Assembly: GCA_018064425.1 (NCBI GenBank)
Contig: JAGHVF010000013.1
Span: 1-38,975, forward strand
DNA: 38,975 bases
Reading direction: 5' to 3'
Source: Candidatus Colinaster equi
Lineage (GTDB): Bacteria; Bacillota; Clostridia; Lachnospirales; Lachnospiraceae
Shown here: positions 1 through 9,777 of the stretch, piece by piece
Numbering within the stretch: position 1 is the stretch's first letter
Layout of the letters: every line of letters starts with the position of its first letter
The notes under the pieces: generated by a model
Told to the model about the DNA's origin: nothing
Databases searched by the model: none
Seen by the model: only the letters and a program-made list of their open reading frames with translations
Program-made: the position numbers and the translations under genes

Positions 1-22
1 ATCTAGATTAGAATAACTAAGA

Positions 23-51
23 TTGTGTAATGCAATTCTACATATTAAAAT
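23..51 (+). promoter_or_regulatory. Promoter of the dehydratase activase gene
   Basis: A -35-like TTGTGT (23-28) and a -10 TAAAAT (46-51) are separated by 17 bases. The start codon follows 22 bases after the -10 element, so the leader is very short. This is a sigma-A type prediction by eye. Confidence 0.5.
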
Positions 52-73
52 GTAAAAATTAATGGAGATACAT

Positions 74-3000
74 ATGTCACATTACGTACTTGGAATTGAT
101 ATAGGTTCAACTACCGTAAAAATAGCAATACTTAACGAGAATAACACGCTTCTTTTTTCAGATTACAAAAGACATTTTGCCGATATTCAAGGCACTTTAT
201 CATCACTTTTACAGGAAGCATATGAGGATTTGGGAAATATTACCATCCATCCGATGATAACGGGAAGCGGCGGCTTAACCCTTGCCAATCATCTTGAAGT
301 TCCGTTTACCCAGGAGGTGATTGCAGTTGCCACTTCTTTGGAGACTTTTGCACCGCAAACCGATGTTGCTATTGAACTTGGCGGCGAAGATGCCAAAATC
401 ATTTATTTTGAAAACGGAAATGTTGAGCAACGAATGAACGGAATCTGTGCCGGCGGTACAGGTTCATTTATTGACCAGATGGCATCTCTTCTGCAAACAG
501 ATGCAACCGGTTTAAATGAATATGCCAAGAATTACAATTCATTATATACAATTGCTGCCAGATGTGGTGTTTTTGCCAAAACGGATATTCAACCGCTCAT
601 CAATGACGGTGCGACTAAAGAAGACTTATCCGCATCAATTTTTCAGGCAGTTGTCAATCAAACAATTTCAGGCCTTGCCTGTGGTAAGCCAATAAGGGGA
701 CATGTAGCGTTCTTAGGCGGTCCTCTGCACTTCTTATCAGAGTTAAAGAATGCATTTATACGTACATTAAATCTGGATGACGAACATACAATCGAACTTG
801 ATAACTCACATCTTTTTGCTGCAATGGGTTCTGCTCTTAATGCAAAAGATGATTGTTCATATACTTTGGAAGATATGATTGAGAAATTGAGCGGCGGAAT
901 CAAGATGGAATTTGAAGTTGAACGTATGGAGCCTCTCTTTTCCAACGAAGCCGAATATACTGCCTTCAACAATCGTCATATGAAAGCTCATGTTGAAACG
1001 GCCGATTTGAGTACATATAAAGGTAACTGTTTCTTAGGTATCGATGCAGGAAGTACTACAACCAAAATTGCTCTTGTTTCGGAAGACGGAAAGCTTCTTC
1101 ACTCATTCTACAGCAGCAATAACGGTAGTCCATTAATGACTGCAATTAATGCAATAAAGGATATATACAAAATTCTCCCGCCGGATGCAAAGATTGTACG
1201 TTCATGCTCAACCGGTTACGGAGAGGCGTTGATGAAGGCTGCTTTCTTGCTTGATGATGGTGAAGTTGAGACTGTTGCACACTACTATGCCGCAGCATTC
1301 TTTAATCCAAGCGTAGATTGCATTCTTGATATCGGCGGTCAGGATATGAAATGTATCAAGATTAAAAAGAACTGCGTCGATTCGGTCATGTTAAATGAAG
1401 CATGTTCCTCAGGATGTGGCTCATTCATTGAGACATTTGCCAAAAGCCTTAACCTTGATGTAAAAGATTTTGCCAAAGCAGCACTTTTTGCTCCGCATCC
1501 AATAGATTTAGGTACAAGATGTACTGTATTTATGAACAGTAAAGTAAAACAGGCGCAAAAAGAAGGTGCTACAGTTGCGGATATTTCCGCCGGATTGGCA
1601 TATTCAGTAATAAAGAATGCGCTTTTCAAAGTAATCAAAGTATCCACCGCATCAGAACTCGGTCAAAACATTGTTGTCCAGGGTGGTACTTTCTATAACG
1701 ATGCTGTGCTGCGCTCTTTCGAAAAGATTGCCGGCTGCGAAGCCATAAGACCTGATATCGCAGGTATTATGGGTGCTTTTGGTGCAGCATTAATCGCAAG
1801 AGAAAAATACTCTTCCGGATACCAAACAACCATGTTGTCGCTTGAGCAAATAAACAACCTTGAATTTGAAACAAGCATGGCCAAATGTAAAGGCTGTACA
1901 AACAGTTGCAGATTAACAATTAATCGTTTCTCGGGTGGCAGACAATATATATCAGGTAACAGATGCGAACGCGGTCTTGGTAAAGCAAAAACAAGCAGTG
2001 ATATTCCCAATCTTTTTGCATACAAATTGAACCGTCTTTTCTCATACGAACCATTGAGTAACTCTGAAGCCGTAAGAGGTAGTGTCGGTATTCCGAGAGT
2101 TCTTAATATGTATGAAAATTATCCGTTTTGGTATACATTTTTTACAAAATTGAAATACCGAGTTGTCCTCTCTCCAAGTTCAACTCATAAAACATATGAG
2201 CTTGGAATAGAATCAATCCCAAGCGAATCGGAATGTTATCCGGCAAAGCTTGCACATGGTCATATTATGTGGTTAATAAGCCAAAATGTTGATTTCATAT
2301 TCTATCCGGCTTTATTCTACGAACGTGAAGAATTCCCGGATGCCGGCGACCACTACAATTGTCCGATTGTCACATCATACTCTGAAAATATCAAAAACAA
2401 TGTCGAGCAAATCGGCCACGGTGATGTTAAATTTATGAATCCGTTCTTGGCATTTACATCTGCAGACATTGTCCTCGATGAATTAAAAAAGACATTTACG
2501 GATATCCCGGATTGGGAACTAAAGGCAGCTGTATATGATGCCTGGGCTGAAATGCAAAAAGCTCGATTGGATATTTCAAAAAAGGGCGAAGAGACTCTTC
2601 AGTACCTTAACGAGAAAAAAATGCGCGGTATAGTTCTTGCAGGACGTCCATACCATCTTGATCCAGAGATTAATCACGGTATTCCGGAATTGATTACATC
2701 ATACGGTTTTGCAGTACTTACCGAAGACTCTGTATCACATTTGGCTAATCCGGAAAGACCGCTTACCGCCATGGATCAATGGATGTATCACTCTCGTTTG
2801 TATGCTGCCGCAAGCTATGTTAAAACCAATGATATGTTGGATATGATCCAGCTCAATTCATTTGGTTGCGGACTTGATGCTGTAACATGTGATCAGGTAA
2901 ATGATATCTTATCAGGTTCCGACAAAATATATACCTGTCTTAAGATTGATGAAATAAATAACCTTGGTGCAGCTCGTATAAGAGTTCGTTCTCTTATATC

Positions 3001-4297
3001 TGCTATCGCTGTTAAAGAAAGAAAAGGTGAAAAACGAACAATTAACTCAAGCGCTATGAATCGTGTTGTTTTCACAGAGGAGATGCGCAAGAATTACACA
3101 ATAATTTGTCCGCAAATGTCACCAATACATTTTGATATCATGGGACCTGCAATGGCAGCAGCCGGATATAATCTTGTAATTCTTGATAATGATAACAAAA
3201 CGTCAATTAACACAGGTCTAAAGTATGTTAACAACGATGCCTGCTACCCTTCACTTATTGTTGTAGGTCAATTAATGGCAGCATTGGAATCAGGTAATTA
3301 CGATCTTGATAAAGTTGCACTAATAATTACTCAGACAGGTGGCGGATGCAGAGCAACCAATTATATTGGTTTTATCAGACGTGCTCTTAAAAAGGCAGGA
3401 ATGGAACAAATACCGGTAATATCACTTAATCTTGGTGGTATCGAAAGCAACCCCGGTTTTCATATAGGTGCTAAATTGCTCGTTCGTATGGCACTTGCTG
3501 TTGCCTTCGGAGATATAATGCAAAAATGCGTATATCGTATGCGTCCATACGAAATCACTGTTGGTTCTGTCAACGAAATGAAAAACAAATGGACGAAATT
3601 GTGTGTTGATTTTGTTGCCGGCAAACACATTGGACTGCATAAATTCAAAAAGATGTGTCTTCAGATGGTAAATGATTTTGATAACATTCCTATAAATGAT
3701 AGCAAGCGCAAACCTCGCGTAGGAATTGTCGGCGAGATATTGGTTAAATACTCTCCTACCGGTAATAATCACTTGGTTGAATTGCTTGAAAGCGAAGGCG
3801 CCGAGGCTGTTGTTCCGGAATTATTTGGATTTATGCACTATTGTTTCTACAATCAAATATATAAGGCTGAGCATTTTGGTACATCAAAGAAAGCTGCAAA
3901 TGTTGCTATGCTTGGAATAAAAGCGCTCGAATATCTTCAAAAGCCGGCAAATCGTGCTTTTGAAAAGAGCATCCATTTTGACAAGTACTGTAAGGTTGAT
4001 GATTTGATAGAATATGCTTCAAAATACGTATCTATCGGTAATCAAACAGGTGAAGGCTGGTTCTTGGTTGGCGAGATGATTGAGCTAATCCACAGCGGTG
4101 CAACAAATATTGTTTGTACACAACCTTTCGGTTGTCTGCCAAATCATATTGTTGGTAAAGGTGTGATTAAAGAAATACGACATACTCATCCGGAAGCAAA
4201 CATTGTTGCTATAGATTATGATCCCGGTGCCAGTGAAGTGAATCAGTTAAACAGAATTAAGCTTATGCTAAGTACAGCATTTAAGAAGAACAAATAA
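74..4297 (+). CDS. Two-lobed 2-hydroxyacyl-CoA dehydratase activase-like protein
   Basis: A 1407-residue protein of the fused activase family (BcrAD/BadFG ATPase repeats plus DUF2229 and an HgdB-like C-terminal part). Two ASKHA-type ATP-binding lobes begin with GIDIGSTTVKIA near residue 6 and GIDAGSTTTKIA near residue 320. A cysteine cluster (CKGC, CRL, GNRCERG) lies near residue 600. Single-lobe relatives are Fe-S ATPases that inject an electron into 2-hydroxyacyl-CoA dehydratases; the substrate of these long fused forms is not established. An upstream ATG at 62 lies inside the ribosome site: GGAGA (64-68) sits 5 bases before the ATG at 74, so 74 is chosen. No dehydratase subunits lie nearby. 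The gene stands alone with its own promoter and terminator. Length is usual for the family. Confidence 0.85.
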   Translation: MSHYVLGIDIGSTTVKIAILNENNTLLFSDYKRHFADIQGTLSSLLQEAYEDLGNITIHPMITGSGGLTLANHLEVPFTQEVIAVATSLETFAPQTDVAIELGGEDAKIIYFENGNVEQRMNGICAGGTGSFIDQMASLLQTDATGLNEYAKNYNSLYTIAARCGVFAKTDIQPLINDGATKEDLSASIFQAVVNQTISGLACGKPIRGHVAFLGGPLHFLSELKNAFIRTLNLDDEHTIELDNSHLFAAMGSALNAKDDCSYTLEDMIEKLSGGIKMEFEVERMEPLFSNEAEYTAFNNRHMKAHVETADLSTYKGNCFLGIDAGSTTTKIALVSEDGKLLHSFYSSNNGSPLMTAINAIKDIYKILPPDAKIVRSCSTGYGEALMKAAFLLDDGEVETVAHYYAAAFFNPSVDCILDIGGQDMKCIKIKKNCVDSVMLNEACSSGCGSFIETFAKSLNLDVKDFAKAALFAPHPIDLGTRCTVFMNSKVKQAQKEGATVADISAGLAYSVIKNALFKVIKVSTASELGQNIVVQGGTFYNDAVLRSFEKIAGCEAIRPDIAGIMGAFGAALIAREKYSSGYQTTMLSLEQINNLEFETSMAKCKGCTNSCRLTINRFSGGRQYISGNRCERGLGKAKTSSDIPNLFAYKLNRLFSYEPLSNSEAVRGSVGIPRVLNMYENYPFWYTFFTKLKYRVVLSPSSTHKTYELGIESIPSESECYPAKLAHGHIMWLISQNVDFIFYPALFYEREEFPDAGDHYNCPIVTSYSENIKNNVEQIGHGDVKFMNPFLAFTSADIVLDELKKTFTDIPDWELKAAVYDAWAEMQKARLDISKKGEETLQYLNEKKMRGIVLAGRPYHLDPEINHGIPELITSYGFAVLTEDSVSHLANPERPLTAMDQWMYHSRLYAAASYVKTNDMLDMIQLNSFGCGLDAVTCDQVNDILSGSDKIYTCLKIDEINNLGAARIRVRSLISAIAVKERKGEKRTINSSAMNRVVFTEEMRKNYTIICPQMSPIHFDIMGPAMAAAGYNLVILDNDNKTSINTGLKYVNNDACYPSLIVVGQLMAALESGNYDLDKVALIITQTGGGCRATNYIGFIRRALKKAGMEQIPVISLNLGGIESNPGFHIGAKLLVRMALAVAFGDIMQKCVYRMRPYEITVGSVNEMKNKWTKLCVDFVAGKHIGLHKFKKMCLQMVNDFDNIPINDSKRKPRVGIVGEILVKYSPTGNNHLVELLESEGAEAVVPELFGFMHYCFYNQIYKAEHFGTSKKAANVAMLGIKALEYLQKPANRAFEKSIHFDKYCKVDDLIEYASKYVSIGNQTGEGWFLVGEMIELIHSGATNIVCTQPFGCLPNHIVGKGVIKEIRHTHPEANIVAIDYDPGASEVNQLNRIKLMLSTAFKKNK

Positions 4298-4349
4298 AAA
4301 AACTTCCAATTTTGATATGTTATATCATATCAGATTGGAAGTTTTTTAT
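4297..4349. terminator. Bidirectional terminator between activase and cdsA
   Basis: An inverted repeat with arms AAAAACTTCCAAT and ATTGGAAGTTTTT, plus an inner GATATG/CATATC stem, lies between the convergent genes. It has a T-run on both strands. Its left end touches the activase stop codon and its right end overlaps the stop codon of cdsA. Confidence 0.85.
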
Positions 4350-5170
4350 ATAAACATATTTATTGCAAAATAGACAAACGGCGCAACAACAATAATACTA
4401 TCAACTCTATCCATAATACCGCCGTGTCCCGGAATTAAATTACCATAATCTTTAATTCCAAACTCTCTTTTTATACCAGATGCAGCCAAATCACCAATCT
4501 CAGACAACACACCTCCGATAAGGCCAATCAATGCACATTTTACAATTAATGTAACATCACCGATTCCATTTGCATACATTACTATGCCTATTATTGTTGA
4601 GCACACAGCAGCTCCCAATAATCCGCCAATACCGCCTTCAATGGTTTTCTTAGGGCTAAGTATCGGTGTCATCTTATGCTTTCCAAGTGTAACTCCTACA
4701 AAATATGCTGCAACATCACACCCTGCAGATGCTCCCAATACAAGAAGTAAAAAATAGATGCCATATTCACTGCTTGCATCAATCAAGTATAAGAAGCTTA
4801 TAAGCAACGGCGCATATATAACACTAAAAATTGCTGCAAAAACCTGAGATGCCTTATATTTGGGAAACGAAAACACATATATTATCAGCTCTGCAATAAT
4901 GAAAATCACCGCTATCAATGCACAAAACATTACATCTACGTTAACCTTCATCAATAATATTACATAGTAAGCAGCAATCACGGCAAAACCGGCAATCTGT
5001 AATAAGCCGATTTTCTTTTCATTGTTGCAAACACCACATGCTTTTGTAAGTTCATAATACGCTATCATAGCAATTGCAAAACAGAATGCACCTAAAGCAT
5101 AGCCGCCTATAAAAAACACGCAAAATAACACTGCAGCAATAACAGTTCCACTAATAATTCTAGTACGCAT
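4346..5170 (-). CDS. cdsA: Phosphatidate cytidylyltransferase
   Basis: A 274-residue integral membrane enzyme that converts phosphatidic acid and CTP to CDP-diacylglycerol, the precursor of all phospholipids. The family signature is near the C-terminus: SGIKREFGIKDYGN followed by PGHGGIMDRVDS, with the conserved KD, HGG and DR residues. There are about eight hydrophobic segments. A start nine codons upstream is possible, but GGAGG lies 6 bases before the ATG at 5170 (MRTRIISG), which is therefore preferred. It lies 92 bases downstream of the small gene ending at 5263 and may have its own promoter; none was clear. It is usually found with ispC/uppS, which are not in this window. Confidence 0.93.
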   Translation of the reverse strand: MRTRIISGTVIAAVLFCVFFIGGYALGAFCFAIAMIAYYELTKACGVCNNEKKIGLLQIAGFAVIAAYYVILLMKVNVDVMFCALIAVIFIIAELIIYVFSFPKYKASQVFAAIFSVIYAPLLISFLYLIDASSEYGIYFLLLVLGASAGCDVAAYFVGVTLGKHKMTPILSPKKTIEGGIGGLLGAAVCSTIIGIVMYANGIGDVTLIVKCALIGLIGGVLSEIGDLAASGIKREFGIKDYGNLIPGHGGIMDRVDSIIVVAPFVYFAINMFI

Positions 5171-5262
5171 ACTTAACCTCCAACTATCAGTCACCACATC
5201 CTATCATAATAGTATGAGCAAATGCAAGTCTATCTACAGTAAATGAATTGTACCGATATTAA

Positions 5263-5553
5263 CTACATAATTGTAAGAAGCGGTTTTCCGTTTACGCTGC
5301 TCCATAGTTTCTCTCTTGCCACGTATTGTTCGTTAAGCCATGCAACAGCCTCTTCTTTTCCTTCCATTGTCAAAGGAAACTCTTCTGATGTCTTTAAGCT
5401 TTCTTCTGTTTTAATAAAATTGTACGGTTCGGGCCATACCCAGGCTTTAATATTGTCGTTACACTTTTCCAACCTATAACGCATGCCTGAATATGAACCG
5501 GTAAAAACTTCTTTTTTAATAAAATTCAATGAAACTGTCGCCGAATCAATCAT
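5263..5553 (-). CDS. Small conserved-looking hypothetical protein
   Basis: A 96-residue soluble protein that starts MIDSATVSLNFIKK. GGTGGTGAG lies about 5 bases before the ATG at 5553, just 22 bases after the GH5 stop, so it is very likely the last gene of that transcription unit. It is rich in Trp and Glu (AWVWPEPYNF, EGKEEAVAWLNEQY) with no signal peptide or membrane segment. The family is not recognised. The same frame is open further upstream to 5697, but that part overlaps the GH5 gene and is a shadow. Position suggests a role linked to the glucanases or simple cotranscription. Confidence 0.7.
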   Translation of the reverse strand: MIDSATVSLNFIKKEVFTGSYSGMRYRLEKCNDNIKAWVWPEPYNFIKTEESLKTSEEFPLTMEGKEEAVAWLNEQYVAREKLWSSVNGKPLLTIM

Positions 5554-5575
5554 ATTACTCACCACCAACTTGGAA

Positions 5576-6514
5576 TTATGACTGCTTATGGGCATCCAAT
5601 ACAGAAACAAACCATTTTGCGGTTTCACGTAAATCTTCATCTGTAAATGGTCCCGTATAATTATCACATTCGGGAACAAATGAAGCACTTGTCTCATCTC
5701 TGTTTGAAATATTCCACATTATAAAACTTGTATTATTACTATCTAAAAGCTCAATCCATTTATCGGCTTCTTCAGGATTATGTCCTCCGTTACCATCGGC
5801 CGAACATGTACCGAATTCAGATACAAAAACAGGTAATCCGTTTGCAACGGCTTCGCTATATATATTGCGTAGTTCATCTCTGTGAGTATTTGCATAAAAA
5901 TGCAAAACATACATCACATTATTATCTATTTTAATCGGATTGGCGCATGCCTCATCAAGTCTTTGACTCCACACAGGTGTTCCGACCAAAATCACACTAT
6001 ATGGATCATTCTTTCTTATGACAGGAATCACTTCTTCCGCATAGCTCTTTACATCATTCCATGTACAATTCTCATTCGGCTCATTGCAAATCTCATATAA
6101 AATATTACCATATGCAGCATATTTTTTAGAAATATAATCCCAAAATTTTAAAGACTCAGCTTTATTAATCTGCGGATTGGAATCTGCCAAAATGTGCCAA
6201 TCAATAATTACATATAATCCAAGTTCGGTTGCTGCTTTGACGCCTCTGTCAATAACATCAAGAAGCGCCTTCTTGTTATCCTCATCTCCTACACAATATC
6301 CGTTTTCTTCAGCCGTATACATTGCAAGCCGAACAATATCTATATGCCATTGTTCCTTCATATACTCAAAGAAATCACGATTAACATACTGAGGATACCA
6401 GCTTAACCCATGTGTCGAATATCCGTGTAATACAACCTCTGTTCCGTTATGATCTACCAATCGACCCTTGTTATTAACATGCAAACTACCATGTTTTTCG
6501 TATTTTGTCTTCAT
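5576..6514 (-). CDS. GH5 glycoside hydrolase (cellulase family), no signal peptide
   Basis: A 312-residue TIM-barrel glycosidase of family 5, most like endo-1,4-beta-glucanases of the Cel5A type. Visible motifs are LHGYSTHGLSWYPQ near residue 29, VRLAMYT near 61, the acid/base glutamate E145 in EICNEPN, HFYA near 205, and the nucleophile E233 in VSEFGT. The start at 6514 (MKTKYEKHGSL) has GAGGT 7-8 bases upstream and lies 19 bases after the GH9 stop; longer forms would overlap GH9. There is no signal peptide, unlike the neighbouring GH9 lipoprotein, so it probably acts in the cytoplasm on imported oligosaccharides or leaves by another route. Exact substrate is unproven. Confidence 0.9.
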   Translation of the reverse strand: MKTKYEKHGSLHVNNKGRLVDHNGTEVVLHGYSTHGLSWYPQYVNRDFFEYMKEQWHIDIVRLAMYTAEENGYCVGDEDNKKALLDVIDRGVKAATELGLYVIIDWHILADSNPQINKAESLKFWDYISKKYAAYGNILYEICNEPNENCTWNDVKSYAEEVIPVIRKNDPYSVILVGTPVWSQRLDEACANPIKIDNNVMYVLHFYANTHRDELRNIYSEAVANGLPVFVSEFGTCSADGNGGHNPEEADKWIELLDSNNTSFIMWNISNRDETSASFVPECDNYTGPFTDEDLRETAKWFVSVLDAHKQS

Positions 6515-6533
6515 ACTTGTTACCTCATATTTT

Positions 6534-8828
6534 CTAATATTCATCAATTTCACTTCCCAATAAATATACAAACGGTGAATTCCAATATATTGTCACCTCA
6601 TTTGTTGAAAAGCTTTGGTCGGAATCTGCATAACACTTGGCAGCAGGTTGTCCCGATAATGTTGCTTTTGCAAAAGGATCTTCCATATTGGCATCCGGGC
6701 CTCCAACAACCATTCCGGGAATTGAATATCCTGACGCCATCGACGGTCTATGATGAACATGCATTGGATAAACCGTACCAAATCCCGTCACATAACAATA
6801 TGACATAGCATTCTGTCCGCATATATAATCAATCTGGCTATATGCAGCCTTCATATACTTCTCATCCTTGGTTATTCTATAGGCATCCAATAACATTCTA
6901 CCATTATTGACAACCGCCATATTACTGCCCCAGCAATAACCATCTCCAAGTGACACCCCATATCCATCACTATTGCAATTATTCAGATAAATATCGGCGT
7001 TCTCAACAATAGCATTCTGCAATAATTCAACATACTTCTTATCCTGTTTACCGCTATCCAAATTAAGGTACGCTCTATTACCGTAACTGCTTACCTGAGC
7101 CCAGCCATATCCATGCGCAACATAATTATCAAGTATTGAAGCAATATAATCTTTATATTCTTTATCTCCCGTGCAATCATATAATTCTACTGCCGCAAAA
7201 TATCTTTCATCCGGGTCACGCATATCAGGATATTCTCCCGTCAAAATATCATCAGGATTCCTGTATCCTTCACCGACAGGACATGTCTCCAAGTATTTCC
7301 ATGCTTTCTTTGCTGCATCAAGATATTCCTTAGCCAAAGCCTTATCATATTTTGAATATATCTTTGATCCCCAAGCCATAACAGCAGCAAAATCAGCTGT
7401 AGCAGTTGCACTGACAGGTGATAATACCATTGTGTCGGTTTCTTTATCCGGCAAAACAAATCCCGGGAAATCATATCCGCTTATCTTATGATAAACACCG
7501 CCGCTGTCCTCATCCTGCATCTGCAGCATGAAATCAAGCTCATACTTCGCTTCATCCAGAATATCCGGAATCTTATTTCCGCTTTCCGGTATTCCCATGT
7601 TGTCACCGCTTGCCATATCCCATAAGCTCTTACAATCCTCGTATGACATAAGCAAATCTGCCACCGTCACAGCTCCCGGTACTACATATCTTCCATAATC
7701 ACCTGCATCATGCCATCCGCCCGTGACATGCTTAGTAACATTAGTTCCGTATACAACAGCGTCCTGCATATGACAAGCTTCATGTGCATATCCGGAAACT
7801 TCTTCACTACTCAATGCTACTCCGCATCTTTGAGAATATAAAAATCTAAACGATTGTTTAAGCAATTCATCATATACGTCATCACCTATTTTAAACGAAT
7901 ATGATGTTCTTCCGTCGTCAAGGCATAAGGCATACTCGCCTTCATCTGTATATTCGGAAAAATCAGCAATATATACTTCTTCTCCCGCAGCTACACTTTT
8001 GATACTATCGGACAACTTACCCTCAAAAACAATGTTGCCATTATTATCTTTAATGCAAAATTCTTCGCCTGCTTGCGAATTCCTTATTATAGCTTTTTTA
8101 TCAGCATTTTTAAGGAATCCGATTTGATTAATATTTATGTCGCTACTTTTATCTTCAACCTTAGTAACAACCGCTCCCGAATCATTCTTTATCTTTAATG
8201 ACACATTATCAATGAATATTGTATGCTCACCCAAATCCTCCATACCATCAGGTGTACCGAGATTGAAGCATAATCTCGGAGCCGGATCTGTTCCTTCATT
8301 CATTGTGAATGTGTATGTATATGTAGCATTCGTTGTAGATATATTGGTATTTACATCAAAATACGGATGATAATCGCCACCATTAATCTGTAAACGCGCT
8401 TCTATATTTCTATCAATTGTCGAATACATATCAAACGAAAACTCGTATTCAACACCTTGAATCAATTCAAAGCCATCATAATATGCCTGTACAGAATAAT
8501 TTACATTACCGGATTTGTGGATATTTACTTTACCGACTCCACCCGGTGCAACCATATCGGCCATTCCGCCTTTTGCAATATACGTTGCCCATTTTGCCAT
8601 ATCGGAATGAAAATCACCGTTTGCAAGCAAATTATCTCCAAGCTCTGTATCATCAACTTCCGTCGTCTCAACAACTGTATCCGTCTCCGAACTTGTTACA
8701 GTCTCTACATCAATTTCCATAGTACTCGTACTTTCGTTCTCATTATTCAATTGTGTTTGCTTTTGACATCCCGAGCAAACAATTGATGCAACCAACAACA
8801 AAGCCAAGCCCTTGTGCAATCTATTCAT
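6534..8828 (-). CDS. GH9 cellulase lipoprotein with CBM4-like and Ig-like domains
   Basis: A 764-residue predicted surface endoglucanase. The N-terminus is a lipoprotein-type signal ending in VCSGC (Cys21), followed by a Ser/Thr/Glu-rich linker to about residue 64. Residues 66-213 resemble a carbohydrate-binding module of the CBM4/9 group (LLANGDF at the start, IDNVSLKI at the end). Residues 230-315 are the Ig-like CelD_N domain (NQIGFLKNADKKAII). The GH9 catalytic domain runs from about 320 to the end with HVTGGWHDAGDYG (D374 and D377), the His motif VHHRPS near 693, and the acid E744 in STNEVTIYWNSP. AAGGAG precedes the ATG. It starts 40 bases after aguB with no hairpin between, so it may be read from the polyamine operon. 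The -3 lipobox residue is Cys, which is unusual. Confidence 0.95.
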   Translation of the reverse strand: MNRLHKGLALLLVASIVCSGCQKQTQLNNENESTSTMEIDVETVTSSETDTVVETTEVDDTELGDNLLANGDFHSDMAKWATYIAKGGMADMVAPGGVGKVNIHKSGNVNYSVQAYYDGFELIQGVEYEFSFDMYSTIDRNIEARLQINGGDYHPYFDVNTNISTTNATYTYTFTMNEGTDPAPRLCFNLGTPDGMEDLGEHTIFIDNVSLKIKNDSGAVVTKVEDKSSDININQIGFLKNADKKAIIRNSQAGEEFCIKDNNGNIVFEGKLSDSIKSVAAGEEVYIADFSEYTDEGEYALCLDDGRTSYSFKIGDDVYDELLKQSFRFLYSQRCGVALSSEEVSGYAHEACHMQDAVVYGTNVTKHVTGGWHDAGDYGRYVVPGAVTVADLLMSYEDCKSLWDMASGDNMGIPESGNKIPDILDEAKYELDFMLQMQDEDSGGVYHKISGYDFPGFVLPDKETDTMVLSPVSATATADFAAVMAWGSKIYSKYDKALAKEYLDAAKKAWKYLETCPVGEGYRNPDDILTGEYPDMRDPDERYFAAVELYDCTGDKEYKDYIASILDNYVAHGYGWAQVSSYGNRAYLNLDSGKQDKKYVELLQNAIVENADIYLNNCNSDGYGVSLGDGYCWGSNMAVVNNGRMLLDAYRITKDEKYMKAAYSQIDYICGQNAMSYCYVTGFGTVYPMHVHHRPSMASGYSIPGMVVGGPDANMEDPFAKATLSGQPAAKCYADSDQSFSTNEVTIYWNSPFVYLLGSEIDEY

Positions 8829-8868
8829 CTACAGTCGTCTCCTTTGTCCCCCAAGTTTCTTCAAATTA

Positions 8869-9741
8869 CTATCTCAAAATGCCTTCATATTCCTGAGGAC
8901 GTCTGTCTCTAAACAATCCCCATGATAATCTGTCTTTATCTATAGCATCTAAATCAAAAGAAGCGTATATTATCTCTTCTGTATCCGAAGATGCTTTTGC
9001 CACAATTGCCCCCGTATTATCTGTAATAAATGAATTGCCAAAGAATCTAAGGCTGCTTGATTGCATACCGTTTTCTTTGCACGGTTCAACTTTTTCAATA
9101 CCGATTCTGTTAGCTGCTACCACAGGCACAAGATTGGCGGCAGCATGACCCTGCATCACTCTCATCCAGTGTCCGCTACTGTCCACATCAAGTATAGGCT
9201 CACTGCCGATTGCTGTTGGATAGAACAATATCTGTGCACCATCAATAGCCATGGCGCGCGCGCATTCAGGGAACCATTGATCCCAACATATGCCAACACC
9301 AATTTTTCCAAATTTGGTATTCCATACCTTAAATCCGGTATCTCCCGGTGTAAAATAGAATTTTTCCTGATAAAAATGATCATCCGGAATATGTGTTTTT
9401 CGATATACGCCCATAACTGTACCATCGGCATCAATAATCGCTACCGAATTATACAATACATTACCGTCTTTTTCGTAAAAGCTCACCGGAATAACTACCT
9501 GTAATTCTTTAGCAAGTTTACTAAAATGTATTACAGCATCATTCTCTTCAAGTGTTTTTGCAAAATCATAATACTCGTAACGTCTCTCCTGACAAAAATA
9601 CTGTCTCTCAAAAAGCTCGGATAACAATATAATATTGGCCCCATTACGCGAAGCTTCTCTAACCGCCTTATCAGCTTTTTCAATATTCTCATTAACATCA
9701 CTTGAACATGCAAACTGAATTGCAGCAACTTTTACTTCCAT
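8869..9741 (-). CDS. aguB: N-carbamoylputrescine amidase
   Basis: A 290-residue nitrilase-superfamily enzyme that hydrolyses N-carbamoylputrescine to putrescine, CO2 and ammonia. The catalytic triad is visible: E42 in LLSELFE, K115 in YRKTHIPDDHFYQEKFYF and C152 in GVGICWDQWFPE. The sequence between K and C is characteristic of AguB rather than other nitrilases. The start at 9741 (MEVKVAAIQF) has AGGAA 7 bases upstream; an ATG five codons earlier overlaps that ribosome site and is rejected. It follows aguA by 36 bases and completes the arginine-agmatine-putrescine route with speA and aguA. Confidence 0.95.
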   Translation of the reverse strand: MEVKVAAIQFACSSDVNENIEKADKAVREASRNGANIILLSELFERQYFCQERRYEYYDFAKTLEENDAVIHFSKLAKELQVVIPVSFYEKDGNVLYNSVAIIDADGTVMGVYRKTHIPDDHFYQEKFYFTPGDTGFKVWNTKFGKIGVGICWDQWFPECARAMAIDGAQILFYPTAIGSEPILDVDSSGHWMRVMQGHAAANLVPVVAANRIGIEKVEPCKENGMQSSSLRFFGNSFITDNTGAIVAKASSDTEEIIYASFDLDAIDKDRLSWGLFRDRRPQEYEGILR

Positions 9742-9777
9742 AAATTTATTCCTCATCCAAATAATCGCATTGTAAAA

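Noticed and set aside
62-73. Upstream ATG for the activase gene
   Set aside because: It overlaps the GGAGA ribosome site that is correctly placed for the ATG at 74.
5554-5697. Upstream extension of the 96-residue gene to 144 residues
   Set aside because: The added part overlaps GH5 coding sequence in another frame; the internal ATG at 5553 has a good ribosome site after the GH5 stop.
5263-6571. Frameshifted GH5 gene (small gene as its lost C-terminus)
   Set aside because: GH5 ends at a normal length with its last barrel elements present, and the small gene has its own ribosome site.
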